The notes: a model not told the origin generated them from the sequence alone. A stretch of DNA of 64,000 bases from DASSTY01 sp035760645 (GCA_035760645.1 DASTSO010000117.1:1-64000); one strand, 5' to 3'; shown: positions 1 through 7,922, counted from the stretch's first letter. Numbers and translations are program-made.

Positions 1-1
1 G

Positions 2-283
2 CGCCGGCTGGTCGCGCGGCTCGACGACCCGGCGAAGAACTGGAAGTTCGACGCCGGCGACCTCGCCGAGCGGGCGCGCTGGGACGACTACACCGCGGCC
101 TACCGGGACGCGATCGCCCGCTGCAACTCGGCGACGGCGCCATGGTACGTCATCCCCGCCGACGCGAAGCGCGTGCGCGACGTGCTGGCGCTGCGGGCCG
201 TCGTGCGCGCGCTCGAGGCGCTCGATCCGCGCTATCCGGCGGCGGACCCCGCCGCGCTGCGCCTGCGCGACGAGATCCGCTGA
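2..283 (+). CDS. Polyphosphate kinase 2 family protein, C-terminal fragment
   Basis: The left edge cuts this gene; 93 C-terminal residues remain. The visible part has the PPK2 C-terminal pattern: a lysine-tryptophan-lysine segment (NWKF), then a WDDY motif followed by a helix, then the APWYVIPAD strand and a final helix with R-V-R. PPK2 enzymes move phosphate between polyphosphate and nucleotides in the cytoplasm. The Walker motifs lie outside the window, so substrate class (ADP or AMP or both) cannot be judged. It stops 23 bp before the end of a convergent pilin operon. Confidence 0.82.
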   Translation, partial: RRLVARLDDPAKNWKFDAGDLAERARWDDYTAAYRDAIARCNSATAPWYVIPADAKRVRDVLALRAVVRALEALDPRYPAADPAALRLRDEIR

Positions 284-306
284 GCCGGCGCGCGGGGCCC
301 GGGCGC

Positions 307-795
307 TCACATCTGTCCGTCGGGGCCGACCAGGATGTAGGTGACGGAGGGCGGGTGCCGGAAGAACGGATACTGGCGGCCGAAGAGGCGATCGAGCACG
401 CCCTCGAGGTGCGGCTGCGTCGCGGTGATGGTGAGCCCCACCTGGAAGCCGCCGCCGCCCGCGCCGAGGTTGTCCCAGTCGAGCATGTAGCCCTCGGCCG
501 AGTGGTCGAAGCGGAAGCCGCCGGGGAGGTAGCGCTCGAGCTCGGGCGGGCGCACGCCCTCCGCCGCATCGGGCGCGTGCTCGCCGGTGTCGGCCCAGTA
601 GGTGAGCGCCGCGAGCTGCACCACCCGGATGTCGCCGGCGATCTGGGCCGCCCGCGCCTGGTCCTTCAGGTCGATGTACTTGAGGATCGCGATCGAGGCG
701 AGGATGCCGATGACGATCATCACGGCGAGCAGCTCGATGATCGTGAAGCCGCGACGGTCGTCGCGCCGGCGCTCGGGGAGCGTTTCCGCGCTCAC
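307..795 (-). CDS. Type IV pilin-like / pseudopilin protein
   Basis: A 162-aa protein with a class III signal peptide. After a short charged leader ending RRG, the sequence FTIIELLAVMIVIG starts the mature protein, with glutamate at mature position 5 and a hydrophobic helix of about 20 residues: the prepilin peptidase signature. The soluble domain has few cysteines and could be a minor pilin or a type II secretion pseudopilin. The GTG start overlaps the stop of the upstream gene by 4 nt, so translation is probably coupled. No pilus ATPase, platform or PilD gene is in the window, so the machine it joins is unknown. Confidence 0.8.
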   Translation of the reverse strand: MSAETLPERRRDDRRGFTIIELLAVMIVIGILASIAILKYIDLKDQARAAQIAGDIRVVQLAALTYWADTGEHAPDAAEGVRPPELERYLPGGFRFDHSAEGYMLDWDNLGAGGGGFQVGLTITATQPHLEGVLDRLFGRQYPFFRHPPSVTYILVGPDGQM

Positions 796-1313
796 CGGCC
801 CGACCTCCGTGCCAGCACCTGGTAGCTCGTCCCGACGAAGAGCGGGAGCGAGTCGGTGTGGGTGAGGGTGAGGTGCAGCGCGCCGTCGTGTCCCTCGAGG
901 CGCCAGCCCTCCCCGGTCCGGCTGTAGCGGAGCGTCGCCGGCGGCGTGGCCACCTCGCGCAGCGAGTCGGGCCACACGCCCCGCGCCGTCCGGTAGCCGC
1001 CGAGCCGGCGCGCCATGACGAACATCGTCATCCGCAGGCTCGCCTCGCGCACCTCGGGCGACTCCACCACCGCGACCGGCGGGAAGAGCCACGCGGGCCG
1101 CGCCGCGAGGATCCAGCCGCCGCCGGCGGCGAGCAGGAGCAGCACCCCGAGCAGCACGGGCGAGGAGCGGCGTGGCGGCGGCGCGGCCGCCCCGGCGGCG
1201 CGGCGCGCCTGGTCGTCCTCACGCACGCGCGCCACCGCTTCGGCGAGCGCGAGCTTCTCGGGGGTGATGCCACCGGCCGGCATCGGCACCTGCGGACTGG
1301 TCGGAGCGGCCAC
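792..1313 (-). CDS. Single-pass membrane protein of unknown function, pilin operon
   Basis: A 173-aa protein I do not recognise. Residues 1-50 are charged and probably cytoplasmic, about 51-70 form one strong membrane helix (SPVLLGVLLLLAAGGGWIL), and the rest is a predicted outside domain ending with beta-rich sequence. Such a bitopic layout resembles accessory proteins of pilus or secretion systems, but there is no sequence-level support for that. It lies between a response regulator (22 bp upstream) and a pseudopilin gene (GTGA overlap), which suggests the three act together. Confidence 0.6.
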   Translation of the reverse strand: MAAPTSPQVPMPAGGITPEKLALAEAVARVREDDQARRAAGAAAPPPRRSSPVLLGVLLLLAAGGGWILAARPAWLFPPVAVVESPEVREASLRMTMFVMARRLGGYRTARGVWPDSLREVATPPATLRYSRTGEGWRLEGHDGALHLTLTHTDSLPLFVGTSYQVLARRSGR

Positions 1314-1335
1314 GCGATCCTCGGGGGTGATGGGG

Positions 1336-1713
1336 TCAGGGTGCCACGGTCTCGCCGCGCGCCGCGCGGGCTACCTGCTCGGGAAATTCCCGGATGTCGA
1401 TCGGTTTCGTGATGTAGCCGTCGAACCCCGCCGCGATGCCCCGCTCGGCGTCGCCCCGCATCGCGTGGGCGGTCAGCGCCACGACCCGGGTGCGCGCGGA
1501 CGCGGAGCGGCGGATGTCGTCCAGCAGGGCGAAGCCGTCGCGCCCGGGGAGCTGGAGGTCCATCAGCACCAGGTCGGGCCGGTGCGCGGCCAGCGTCGCC
1601 AGCAGCCCCTCGCCCCCCGCGAGCCCGATCACCTCGTGCCCGTGGAGGGTGAGGAGCGTCCGGAAGAGCTTCATGTTGTCCGGGCTGTCCTCGACGATGA
1701 GGATCGTCGCCAT
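1336..1713 (-). CDS. Stand-alone response regulator receiver protein (DivK-like)
   Basis: A 125-aa receiver domain with no output domain. The acidic pair E8-D9, phospho-acceptor D52 (LVLMDLQLPG), T81 and K103 (ITKPID) are all present, so it should be phosphorylatable. The ALTAHAM stretch after beta-4 is typical of DivK and CheY-type single-domain regulators that act by protein contact. The start is the ATG at 1713, preceded by a GGGAGAG Shine-Dalgarno; an upstream in-frame ATG would add 42 residues of low-quality sequence. No histidine kinase is nearby. It is the first gene of the operon with the membrane protein and pseudopilin. Confidence 0.85.
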   Translation of the reverse strand: MATILIVEDSPDNMKLFRTLLTLHGHEVIGLAGGEGLLATLAAHRPDLVLMDLQLPGRDGFALLDDIRRSASARTRVVALTAHAMRGDAERGIAAGFDGYITKPIDIREFPEQVARAARGETVAP

Positions 1714-1834
1714 GGTGCGGCTCTCCCGCTCTGGCCGATTGCCACGGTCCGCCCGGCGGCCCGGCGAGCGGTCGGGCAGGGCGGCATCCCGCGGCGGCCG
1801 GGCCGCGGGGCGGACGACGAAAGTCGATGGGAGC

Positions 1835-1863
1835 TGCAAGCCGTTGACGCACGATGGCTTGCA
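1835..1863. promoter_or_regulatory. 8-bp inverted repeat in the divergent RR/aroA gap
   Basis: TGCAAGCC at 1835-1842 is matched by GGCTTGCA at 1856-1863 around a 13-bp spacer that holds TTGACG. The site lies in the 298-bp gap between the divergent response regulator and aroA genes. It could be an operator or a small hairpin; the sequence alone does not decide. The rest of this gap is GC-rich and shows nothing else beyond the weak aroA promoter below. Confidence 0.3.
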
Positions 1864-1892
1864 AACGTCCCGGGGGGCGGCGCGCGGACGCG

Positions 1893-1921
1893 TTGAGAAA
1901 CCGCCGCGATGCCGCTACCAT
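1893..1921 (+). promoter_or_regulatory. Possible aroA-cmk promoter
   Basis: TTGAGA (1893-1898) and TACCAT (1916-1921) are separated by 17 bp, giving a leader of about 85 nt before aroA. It is weaker than the other promoters in the window because the -10 does not follow the TAnnTT form. Confidence 0.3.
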
Positions 1922-2011
1922 GGGGGCGCGCCATCCTCGGCCGCCTGCGGCGCGCCCGGTTCGCAACTCCCAGGCCAGCGGGACGACTCTCACCCCGGAG
2001 CGGCACCACCC

Positions 2012-3292
2012 ATGATCGTCGGCGGCACCGTCCGCGTCCCTGGCGACAAGAGCATCACCCACCGCGCGCTCCTGCTGGCCGCCCTGGCCCGCGGGCGCTC
2101 GCACGTGGGGGGCGCGCTCACCTCGCTCGACGCCCGCTCCACCGCGCGCGTGCTCCGGGCGCTCGGCGCTGAGGTCTCGCCGCTCCGGGCCGAGCGGACC
2201 GTGGCCATCGTGGGCCGGGGCCGGCTCCGCGCCCCCGAGGGCGTGCTCGACTGCGGCAACTCCGGCACGACGGCGCGGCTGCTTCTCGGCCTCCTCGCCG
2301 CGCACCGGTTCGCCGCCACGCTCACCGGTGACGCGTCGCTGCGCCGCCGGCCGATGCGCCGGGTGACTGCGCCCCTCGCCGAGATGGGCGCGCGCTTCCC
2401 GGGCGGGAGCGCCGGCGGCGATACCCTCCCGCTGACCGTCCGCGGCGGGCGGCTGCGGCCGCTACGCTACGAGCTGCCGGTGGCGAGCGCGCAGGTGAAG
2501 AGCGCGCTCCTCCTCGCCGGTGTCGCCGCCGGCGTCCCGGTCGCGCTGCGCGAGACGCACGGCCGCAGCCGTGACCACACGGAGCGGATGCTGCGCGCCT
2601 TCGGATACACGCTCGCGGAGCGCGACGGCTGGCTCGAGCTCGTGCCGGAAGGCCGGATCACCCCGTTCGACCTCCAGGTCCCGGGGGATCCGTCCTCCGC
2701 TGCCTTCCTGGCCGGCGCCGCGGCGCTCGCCGAGGGAGGCGAGCTGCGCATCACGGGCGTCGGCGTCAATCCGACCCGCGTCGGCTTCCTGCGGGTGCTC
2801 GAGCGGATGGGGGCCGCGGTGCGGCTCGAGGACGCGACCGAGGAGCACGGCGAGCCCGTGGCCGACCTCCTCGTCGCCCCCGGCGCGCTGCGCGCGACGA
2901 CGGTGGCGGCGGCGGAGGTGCCGGGGCTCATCGACGAGGTGCCGCTTCTCGCCGTGGTCGCGGCGCGCGCGAGTGGGGAGACGGTCTTCCGCGGGCTGGG
3001 CGAGCTCCGGGTGAAGGAGAGCGACCGCCTCACCCTCGTCGCCGAAAACCTGCGCGCGGTGGGGGCGCGGGCGGAGGTCGTCGGGGACGACCTCCACGTC
3101 GAGGGGAGCGAGACCGCACCGATCGGCGCGGTGCGTGCGGCGGGGGACCACCGCCTCGCGATGGCCTTCGCCGTCCTCGGCACCGTGCCCGGCGCCCGGA
3201 TCCGGGTGGACGACCCGGCCTGCGCCGACGTCAGCTTCCCGGGCTTCGGGGAGGCGCTCGCCGGCATCGCCCGGCGGCGGGGTGCGGCGTGA
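2012..3292 (+). CDS. aroA: 3-phosphoshikimate 1-carboxyvinyltransferase (EPSP synthase)
   Basis: A 426-aa enzyme, normal length, that joins shikimate-3-phosphate and phosphoenolpyruvate in the shikimate pathway. Visible family marks are the N-terminal GDKSITHRALLLAALA phosphate-binding segment, the LDCGNSGTTARLL signature, RRPMRRV, and the C-terminal KESDRL and GDHRLAMAFAV segments that line the active site. The fold is two inside-out alpha/beta domains. The start is the ATG at 2012, because the conserved N-terminus begins directly there; frame continues upstream without family similarity. The stop overlaps the cmk GTG start by 4 nt. Confidence 0.95.
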   Translation: MIVGGTVRVPGDKSITHRALLLAALARGRSHVGGALTSLDARSTARVLRALGAEVSPLRAERTVAIVGRGRLRAPEGVLDCGNSGTTARLLLGLLAAHRFAATLTGDASLRRRPMRRVTAPLAEMGARFPGGSAGGDTLPLTVRGGRLRPLRYELPVASAQVKSALLLAGVAAGVPVALRETHGRSRDHTERMLRAFGYTLAERDGWLELVPEGRITPFDLQVPGDPSSAAFLAGAAALAEGGELRITGVGVNPTRVGFLRVLERMGAAVRLEDATEEHGEPVADLLVAPGALRATTVAAAEVPGLIDEVPLLAVVAARASGETVFRGLGELRVKESDRLTLVAENLRAVGARAEVVGDDLHVEGSETAPIGAVRAAGDHRLAMAFAVLGTVPGARIRVDDPACADVSFPGFGEALAGIARRRGAA

Positions 3293-3963
3293 GCGGCGTC
3301 GTCATCGCGATCGACGGCCCCTCGGCGTCGGGGAAGTCCAGCACCGCGCGGGCCGTGGCCGACGCCCTGGGCTTCGCTCACCTCGACTCGGGCTCCCTCT
3401 ATCGGGGGGTGACGCTGGTGGCGCTCACGGAGGGGGCGGGGGCGGAGCCCGAGACGATGCTGCGGCGGGCGGAGGACCGCGGGCTGATGCTCCACTACGA
3501 CGGCCGCGGCTTCGCCGCCTACCTCGACGGGGAGCCCGCCGATGCCGCGATCCGCGGGGCGGAGGTGACGGCCAACGTCTCGGCGGTGAGCGCGATCCCC
3601 GTGGTGCGCGAGTGGGTCAACAGCCACCTGCGCTCGCTCGTGCGTGCGGGGCGCAACGTCGTGATCGACGGCCGGGACATCGGGACGGTCGTCTTCCCCG
3701 ACGCGCAGCTCAAGGTCTTCCTGACGGCCTCGCCCGAGGCCCGCGCCGGCCGCCGGATCAGCCAGCGCGGCATCCGGGTGGATCCCGCGCTGCTCGAGCA
3801 GGAGGCGGCCCTCCTCGCCGCCCGCGACCACGCCGACAGCACCCGCGAGGTCGCCCCGCTGCGCCGGGCCGAGGACGCCGTGGAGCTCGACACCACCCGG
3901 ATGGGCTTCCAGGGACAGGTGGACGCGATCGTGGGGCTGGCGAGGGAGCGGGGACTGGTCTAG
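3289..3963 (+). CDS. cmk: Cytidylate kinase
   Basis: A 224-aa P-loop kinase that phosphorylates CMP and dCMP. The Walker A motif is GPSASGKSS at residues 9-17, and DSGSLYRGVTL and DGRDIGTVVFPDA are typical CMP-kinase segments, followed by the lid (RRISQRGI). The GTG start lies inside the aroA stop (GTGA). The order aroA-cmk-rpsA is a common bacterial arrangement, which supports both the identity and the start choice. Confidence 0.95.
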   Translation: MSGVVIAIDGPSASGKSSTARAVADALGFAHLDSGSLYRGVTLVALTEGAGAEPETMLRRAEDRGLMLHYDGRGFAAYLDGEPADAAIRGAEVTANVSAVSAIPVVREWVNSHLRSLVRAGRNVVIDGRDIGTVVFPDAQLKVFLTASPEARAGRRISQRGIRVDPALLEQEAALLAARDHADSTREVAPLRRAEDAVELDTTRMGFQGQVDAIVGLARERGLV

Positions 3964-3988
3964 CCCCGCCCTCAAGTACTTACACCCA

Positions 3989-4017
3989 TTGCCTTTTCGG
4001 TTCGGTGTCGATAACTT
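3989..4017 (+). promoter_or_regulatory. rpsA promoter
   Basis: TTGCCT (3989-3994) and TAACTT (4012-4017) with a 17-bp spacer, just after the cmk stop. The predicted transcription start is near 4024. The -35 box coincides with an in-frame TTG that would otherwise be taken as an early rpsA start, which argues against that start. Confidence 0.5.
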
Positions 4018-4019
4018 CG

Positions 4020-4057
4020 ACGGCTTCCCGGACGCACTTCGGCGATCGGGAAGCCGT
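4020..4057 (+). promoter_or_regulatory. 5' leader hairpin of rpsA mRNA
   Basis: An 11-bp perfect stem (4020-4030 with 4047-4057) closes a 16-nt loop. It begins at about the predicted +1 of the rpsA transcript and lies 75 nt before the start codon. Because it sits at the extreme 5' end it may protect the mRNA or take part in S1 autoregulation; it has no T-tract, so it is unlikely to be the cmk terminator. Confidence 0.45.
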
Positions 4058-4132
4058 ATTCCTTCAGCCCGTGGCGGAGCGTCGGGGTCGCACCCCGTGC
4101 CGCGCGGTCGGAACCCACAAAGGACGCCTATT

Positions 4133-5845
4133 TTGCTCGAGCAGCTCGAACCCTCCACCGAGAAGTTGATCACCTCCCAGACGGGCCTGCGCGTCCGTCC
4201 CGATCTCTACGACGAGGACTACTCCGCCGAGGAGTACGAGCAGATGCTCTCGATGTACGAGGGCACCATGTCGCAGATCGTCGAGGGCGAGATCGTCAAG
4301 TCGAAGGTCCTGCGCGTCACCGACAACGCCGTCATCCTGGACGTCGGGTTCAAGAGCGAGGGCTCGGTCCCGCTCGACGAGTTCAAGGAGCCGCCGCAGG
4401 AGGGTGAAGAGGTCGAGGTGTTCCTCGAGCACCTCGAGGATCAGGAGGGCGCGGTCGTCCTCTCGAAGAAGAAGGCCGACTTCATGCGGGTCTGGGAGAA
4501 GATCCGCGTGGCCCACGAGAACGACCAGCCCGTCGAGGGCACGCTCGTCAAGAAGATCAAGGGCGGCGTGGTCGTGAACCTCATGGGCGTCGACGCGTTC
4601 CTCCCGGGCAGCAAGATCGCGCTGCGCCGGGTGCCGAACATCGACGAGCTCCTGGGCCAGACCTACGAGTTCAAGATCATCAAGCTCAACAAGCGCCGGC
4701 GCAACATCGTCGTCAGCCGCCGCGTGATCCTCGAGAACGAGCGCGCGCACAAGCGCGAGCACCTCATGAAGGAGCTCGCGGTCGGCCAGGTGCGGAAGGG
4801 CGTCGTCAAGAACATCACCGACTTCGGTGCCTTCATCGACCTCGGCGGCGTGGACGGCCTGCTGCACATCACCGACATGTCCTACGGCCGCGTCTCGCAC
4901 CCGAGCGAGATGGTCAAGATCGGCCAGGAGGTCGAGGTCAAGATCCTCGACATCGACTGGCAGCGCGAGCGCATCTCGCTCGGCATGAAGCAGCTCCAGA
5001 GCTACCCCTGGCAGAACGTCGCCGAGAAGTACCCGGTCGGCACGCGCGTGCAGGGCAAGGTCGTCTCGATCACCAACTACGGCGCCTTCGTGGAGCTGGA
5101 GCCGGGCATCGAGGGCCTCGTCCACATCAGCGAGATGAGCTGGACGCGCAACGTCCGCCACCCGTCGAAGATCGTCTCGATCGGCGAGACCATCGAGGCC
5201 GTGGTGCTCAAGGTCGACGAGAGCGAGGAGAAGATCTCCCTCGGCATGAAGCAGACCGAGCAGGATCCGTGGATGGTGCTGCCGCTCAAGTACCCGGTCG
5301 GCACGCGCATCCAGGGCAAGGTCCGCAACCTGACGAGCTTCGGCGCCTTCGTCGAGATCGAGCCGGGCATCGACGGCCTGATCCACATCTCCGACATGAG
5401 CTGGACGAAGCGCGTGCAGCATCCGTCGGAGGTCGTGAAGAAGGGCGACACGGTGGACGTCGTCATCCTCAACATCGACGCCGACAACAAGCGCATCAGC
5501 CTGGGCCTCAAGCAGGCGCAGGAGGATCCCTGGCTCCGCATCGGCGAGACCTACCCGATCGGCATGGAGCTCCGCGGCCGCGTGCTGCGCCTGATGGACA
5601 AGGGCGTGGTCGTGGACCTCGGCAACGACATCGAGGGCTTCGTTCCGATGTCGCAGCTCGGGGTGGCGAACATCGAGAACCCGGGCGACGCCGTGAAGGA
5701 AGGCCAGCCCGTGGACCTCAAGGTGCTCGAGGTCGATCCGATCCATCACCGGATCGTGCTCGCCGTCGTCGGCTACCCCGAGGACGACACCGGGGCGCCG
5801 GCGCTCCAGCAGCCCGCGCCGCAGCCCGCCGACGACGAGGCCTGA
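4133..5845 (+). CDS. rpsA: 30S ribosomal protein S1
   Basis: A 570-aa protein with six S1 (OB-fold) repeats. The first two are divergent; repeats 3-5 are close copies carrying the pattern G-x-FGAF-x-(D/E)-(L/I) followed by GL-(L/V/I)-HI; the sixth ends near residue 545. It binds mRNA and helps start translation on the 30S subunit. I chose the TTG at 4133, preceded by AAAGGA nine bases away, because the 48 residues upstream do not look like S1 and include the promoter. It has its own promoter and a strong terminator after the stop. Confidence 0.93.
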   Translation: MLEQLEPSTEKLITSQTGLRVRPDLYDEDYSAEEYEQMLSMYEGTMSQIVEGEIVKSKVLRVTDNAVILDVGFKSEGSVPLDEFKEPPQEGEEVEVFLEHLEDQEGAVVLSKKKADFMRVWEKIRVAHENDQPVEGTLVKKIKGGVVVNLMGVDAFLPGSKIALRRVPNIDELLGQTYEFKIIKLNKRRRNIVVSRRVILENERAHKREHLMKELAVGQVRKGVVKNITDFGAFIDLGGVDGLLHITDMSYGRVSHPSEMVKIGQEVEVKILDIDWQRERISLGMKQLQSYPWQNVAEKYPVGTRVQGKVVSITNYGAFVELEPGIEGLVHISEMSWTRNVRHPSKIVSIGETIEAVVLKVDESEEKISLGMKQTEQDPWMVLPLKYPVGTRIQGKVRNLTSFGAFVEIEPGIDGLIHISDMSWTKRVQHPSEVVKKGDTVDVVILNIDADNKRISLGLKQAQEDPWLRIGETYPIGMELRGRVLRLMDKGVVVDLGNDIEGFVPMSQLGVANIENPGDAVKEGQPVDLKVLEVDPIHHRIVLAVVGYPEDDTGAPALQQPAPQPADDEA

Positions 5846-5862
5846 GCCTCGCCGGAGGGAGA

Positions 5863-5902
5863 CGCAAAGGGGCCCCGGTCTTCGGACCGGGGCCCCTTTG
5901 CG
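5863..5902. terminator. Bidirectional terminator between rpsA and a minus-strand gene
   Basis: An 18-bp perfect stem (5863-5880 with 5885-5902) closed by a TTCG tetraloop. The flanking CGCAAA and TTTGCG make it able to work in both directions, as needed between converging genes. Confidence 0.8.
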
Positions 5903-5903
5903 T

Positions 5904-6233
5904 TCAGCCGATCGGGGTCGGGTGCTCGGCGGTCTCCCGGAGGAGCCGGGCCACCGCCTCGGCGCGCTCCCGGTCCGTGCCCCCGGCGTGCTCCTGGCGG
6001 TGCTCCCGGCGCACGGTGAGGAAGGTGCCGAGCCAAGCGCCGGCCCCGGCGGGAACGAGCATCAGGTTGTCGTCCAGGAAGCTCAGGGTATTGAAGGCGC
6101 CGAGGGCCAGGAGCACGGTGGCGTAGGTGGCCGCCTGGACCGCCTGCCCCTGGGCACTGCGGCGGATGTAGAGCGCCCACAGGGCGTCGAGGGCGACGGC
6201 ACAGACGAAGACCAGCAGACCACGCACCAGCAT
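5904..6233 (-). CDS. Small hypothetical membrane protein
   Basis: A 109-aa protein with three predicted membrane helices (about residues 4-24, 34-53 and 56-72) and a charged cytoplasmic tail of about 35 residues that starts with an RREHRQEH segment. The pattern LDALWALY, then ALGAFNTLSF and LVPAGAGAWLGTFL, looks like a conserved small membrane family of unknown function, but I cannot name it. The ATG at 6233 has a strong AGGAAGGAG ribosome binding site. It converges on rpsA and diverges from the carboxyltransferase gene. Confidence 0.7.
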   Translation of the reverse strand: MLVRGLLVFVCAVALDALWALYIRRSAQGQAVQAATYATVLLALGAFNTLSFLDDNLMLVPAGAGAWLGTFLTVRREHRQEHAGGTDRERAEAVARLLRETAEHPTPIG

Positions 6234-6284
6234 ACGGCTCCTTCCTCTTTCTCCCACATGGGTTCCTGACGGGCCCGCCCGCCT

Positions 6285-6290
6285 TATATT
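6285..6290 (+). promoter_or_regulatory. -10 box of carboxyltransferase gene
   Basis: TATATT ends 10 nt before the ATG at 6301. No Shine-Dalgarno is present in the gap, so the transcript is probably leaderless or nearly so. Confidence 0.4.
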
Positions 6291-6300
6291 CCCGGCCACC

Positions 6301-7854
6301 ATGGCCGATCCCAGACAGCTCCTCGACGAGCTCCACCACCGGCAGGCCCAGGCCGAGCAGGGCGGCGGGCCCGCGCGCATCGCGCAGCAGCACAAGAAGG
6401 GCAAGCTCACCGCCCGCGAGCGGCTCGACCTCCTCCTCGACGAGGGCTCCTTCGTCGAGCTGGACCGCTTCGTCGTGCACCGCGCCACGGATTTCGGGCT
6501 GGCCGAGCAGAAGATCCCCGGCGACGGCGTCGTGACGGGCTACGGCCGCATCGACGGCCGGCCGGTCTACGTCTTCTCCCAGGACTTCACCGTCTTCGGT
6601 GGCTCGCTGAGCGAGGCGCACGCGGAGAAGATCTGCAAGATCATGGATCTCGCGGTGCGCAACGGAGCGCCGGTCATCGGGTTGAACGATTCCGGCGGCG
6701 CCCGCATCCAGGAAGGGGTGATGTCGCTGGGGGGCTACGCGGACATCTTTCTGAGAAACACGCTCGCCTCGGGGGTGGTTCCCCAGATCAGCGCGATCCT
6801 GGGACCCTGCGCCGGCGGGGCGGTCTACAGCCCGGCGATCACCGACTTCATCTTCATGGTCCGGGGCGTGAGCTACATGTTCGTCACCGGACCCAACGTG
6901 GTGAAGACGGTGACGCACGAGGAGGTCTCCTTCGAGGACCTGGGCGGCGCCGACGTCCACGGCGGGACCAGCGGCGTCTCGCACTTCACGCACGACAGCG
7001 AGCCCGAGTGCCTCCTCGCCATCCGCGAGCTGCTGGGCTATCTCCCCTCGAACAACGTGGACGAGCCGCCGGTGCGGCCCACGAGCGACCCCGACGACCG
7101 CCGCGACGAGGCGCTCCTCGACGTCATCCCCGACACGAGCACCAAGCCCTACGACATGCTCGACGTGATCCGTCGCGTCGTGGACGATGGGGGCTTCCTC
7201 GAGGTGCACCGGGGCTACGCCGACAACATCGTCTGCGGCTTCGCGCGCCTGGGCGGCCGGCCCGTGGGGATCGTGGCGAACCAGCCGGCCGTCCTCGCCG
7301 GGGTGCTCGACATCAACGCCTCCGCCAAGGCGGCGCGGTTCATCCGCTTCTGTGACTGTTTCAACGTCCCGATCGTCACCTTCGTCGACGTCCCCGGCTT
7401 CCTGCCGGGGGTGGGGCAGGAGCACGGGGGGATCATCAAGCACGGCGCCAAGCTGCTCTTCGCCTACTGCGAGGCGACGGTGCCGAAGCTCACGGTGATC
7501 ACGCGGAAGGCGTACGGCGGGGCCTACGACGTCATGAGCTCGAAGCACATCCGCGGGGACGTCAACCTGGCGTGGCCCAGCGCGGAGATCGCCGTGATGG
7601 GCCCGAAGGGGGCGGTGGAGATCCTGTTCAAGGACGAGATCGCCGAGGCCGAGGACAAGGCCGCCGCGGCCCAGCGGCTCACCGACGACTACACGGCGAA
7701 GTTCGCCAACCCCTACGCCGCCGCGGCGCGCGGCTTCGTGGACGACGTGATCGACCCCCGCGACACCCGCCCGCGCCTGATCGACGCCCTGCGGGTGCTG
7801 CGGACCAAGCGGGACCGGAATCCGCCGAAGAAGCACGGGAACATCCCGCTGTGA
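6301..7854 (+). CDS. pccB: Acyl-CoA carboxylase carboxyltransferase (propionyl-CoA carboxylase beta type)
   Basis: A 517-aa single-chain carboxyltransferase with N and C crotonase-like halves. It moves carboxyl from carboxybiotin to an acyl-CoA. Family marks include KKGKLTARERLDLLLD near the start, DSGGARIQEG in the N half, GPCAGGAVYSPA for the first oxyanion hole, and the GFLPGVGQEHGGIIKHGAKLL and RKAYGGAYDVM segments in the C half, which fit propionyl-CoA carboxylase better than the AccA/AccD pair. Biotin carboxylase and carrier genes lie 1.2 and 4 kb downstream on the same strand. A separate accD at 32998 serves fatty acid synthesis. Confidence 0.9.
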   Translation: MADPRQLLDELHHRQAQAEQGGGPARIAQQHKKGKLTARERLDLLLDEGSFVELDRFVVHRATDFGLAEQKIPGDGVVTGYGRIDGRPVYVFSQDFTVFGGSLSEAHAEKICKIMDLAVRNGAPVIGLNDSGGARIQEGVMSLGGYADIFLRNTLASGVVPQISAILGPCAGGAVYSPAITDFIFMVRGVSYMFVTGPNVVKTVTHEEVSFEDLGGADVHGGTSGVSHFTHDSEPECLLAIRELLGYLPSNNVDEPPVRPTSDPDDRRDEALLDVIPDTSTKPYDMLDVIRRVVDDGGFLEVHRGYADNIVCGFARLGGRPVGIVANQPAVLAGVLDINASAKAARFIRFCDCFNVPIVTFVDVPGFLPGVGQEHGGIIKHGAKLLFAYCEATVPKLTVITRKAYGGAYDVMSSKHIRGDVNLAWPSAEIAVMGPKGAVEILFKDEIAEAEDKAAAAQRLTDDYTAKFANPYAAAARGFVDDVIDPRDTRPRLIDALRVLRTKRDRNPPKKHGNIPL

Positions 7855-7861
7855 GCCGGGA

Positions 7862-7882
7862 GGGCGGGTCGCGGGCCCGCCC
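7862..7882 (+). terminator. Hairpin after carboxyltransferase gene
   Basis: A 7-bp GC stem (7862-7868 with 7876-7882) around a 7-nt loop, just after the pccB stop. There is no T-tract, so efficiency is uncertain. Confidence 0.35.
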
Positions 7883-7908
7883 ATCTGGCGCTCCTAGGAC
7901 AATCGCCC

Positions 7909-7914
7909 CATCTT
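7909..7914 (+). promoter_or_regulatory. Possible -10 box of the secreted repeat protein gene
   Basis: CATCTT ends 8 nt before the ATG at 7923, the same geometry as other leaderless genes here, though the first base departs from TAnnTT. Confidence 0.3.
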
Positions 7915-7922
7915 GCATGCTC

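Noticed and set aside
3989..4132. N-terminal extension of S1 from TTG 3989
   Set aside because: The TTG is the -35 box of a good promoter and the extension covers the -10 box and the leader hairpin.
4064..5749. A 561-codon open frame antisense to rpsA
   Set aside because: High GC leaves long open shadow frames. Its translation is Asp/Leu/His/Val repeats mirroring S1 codons, with no domain, and rpsA is certain.
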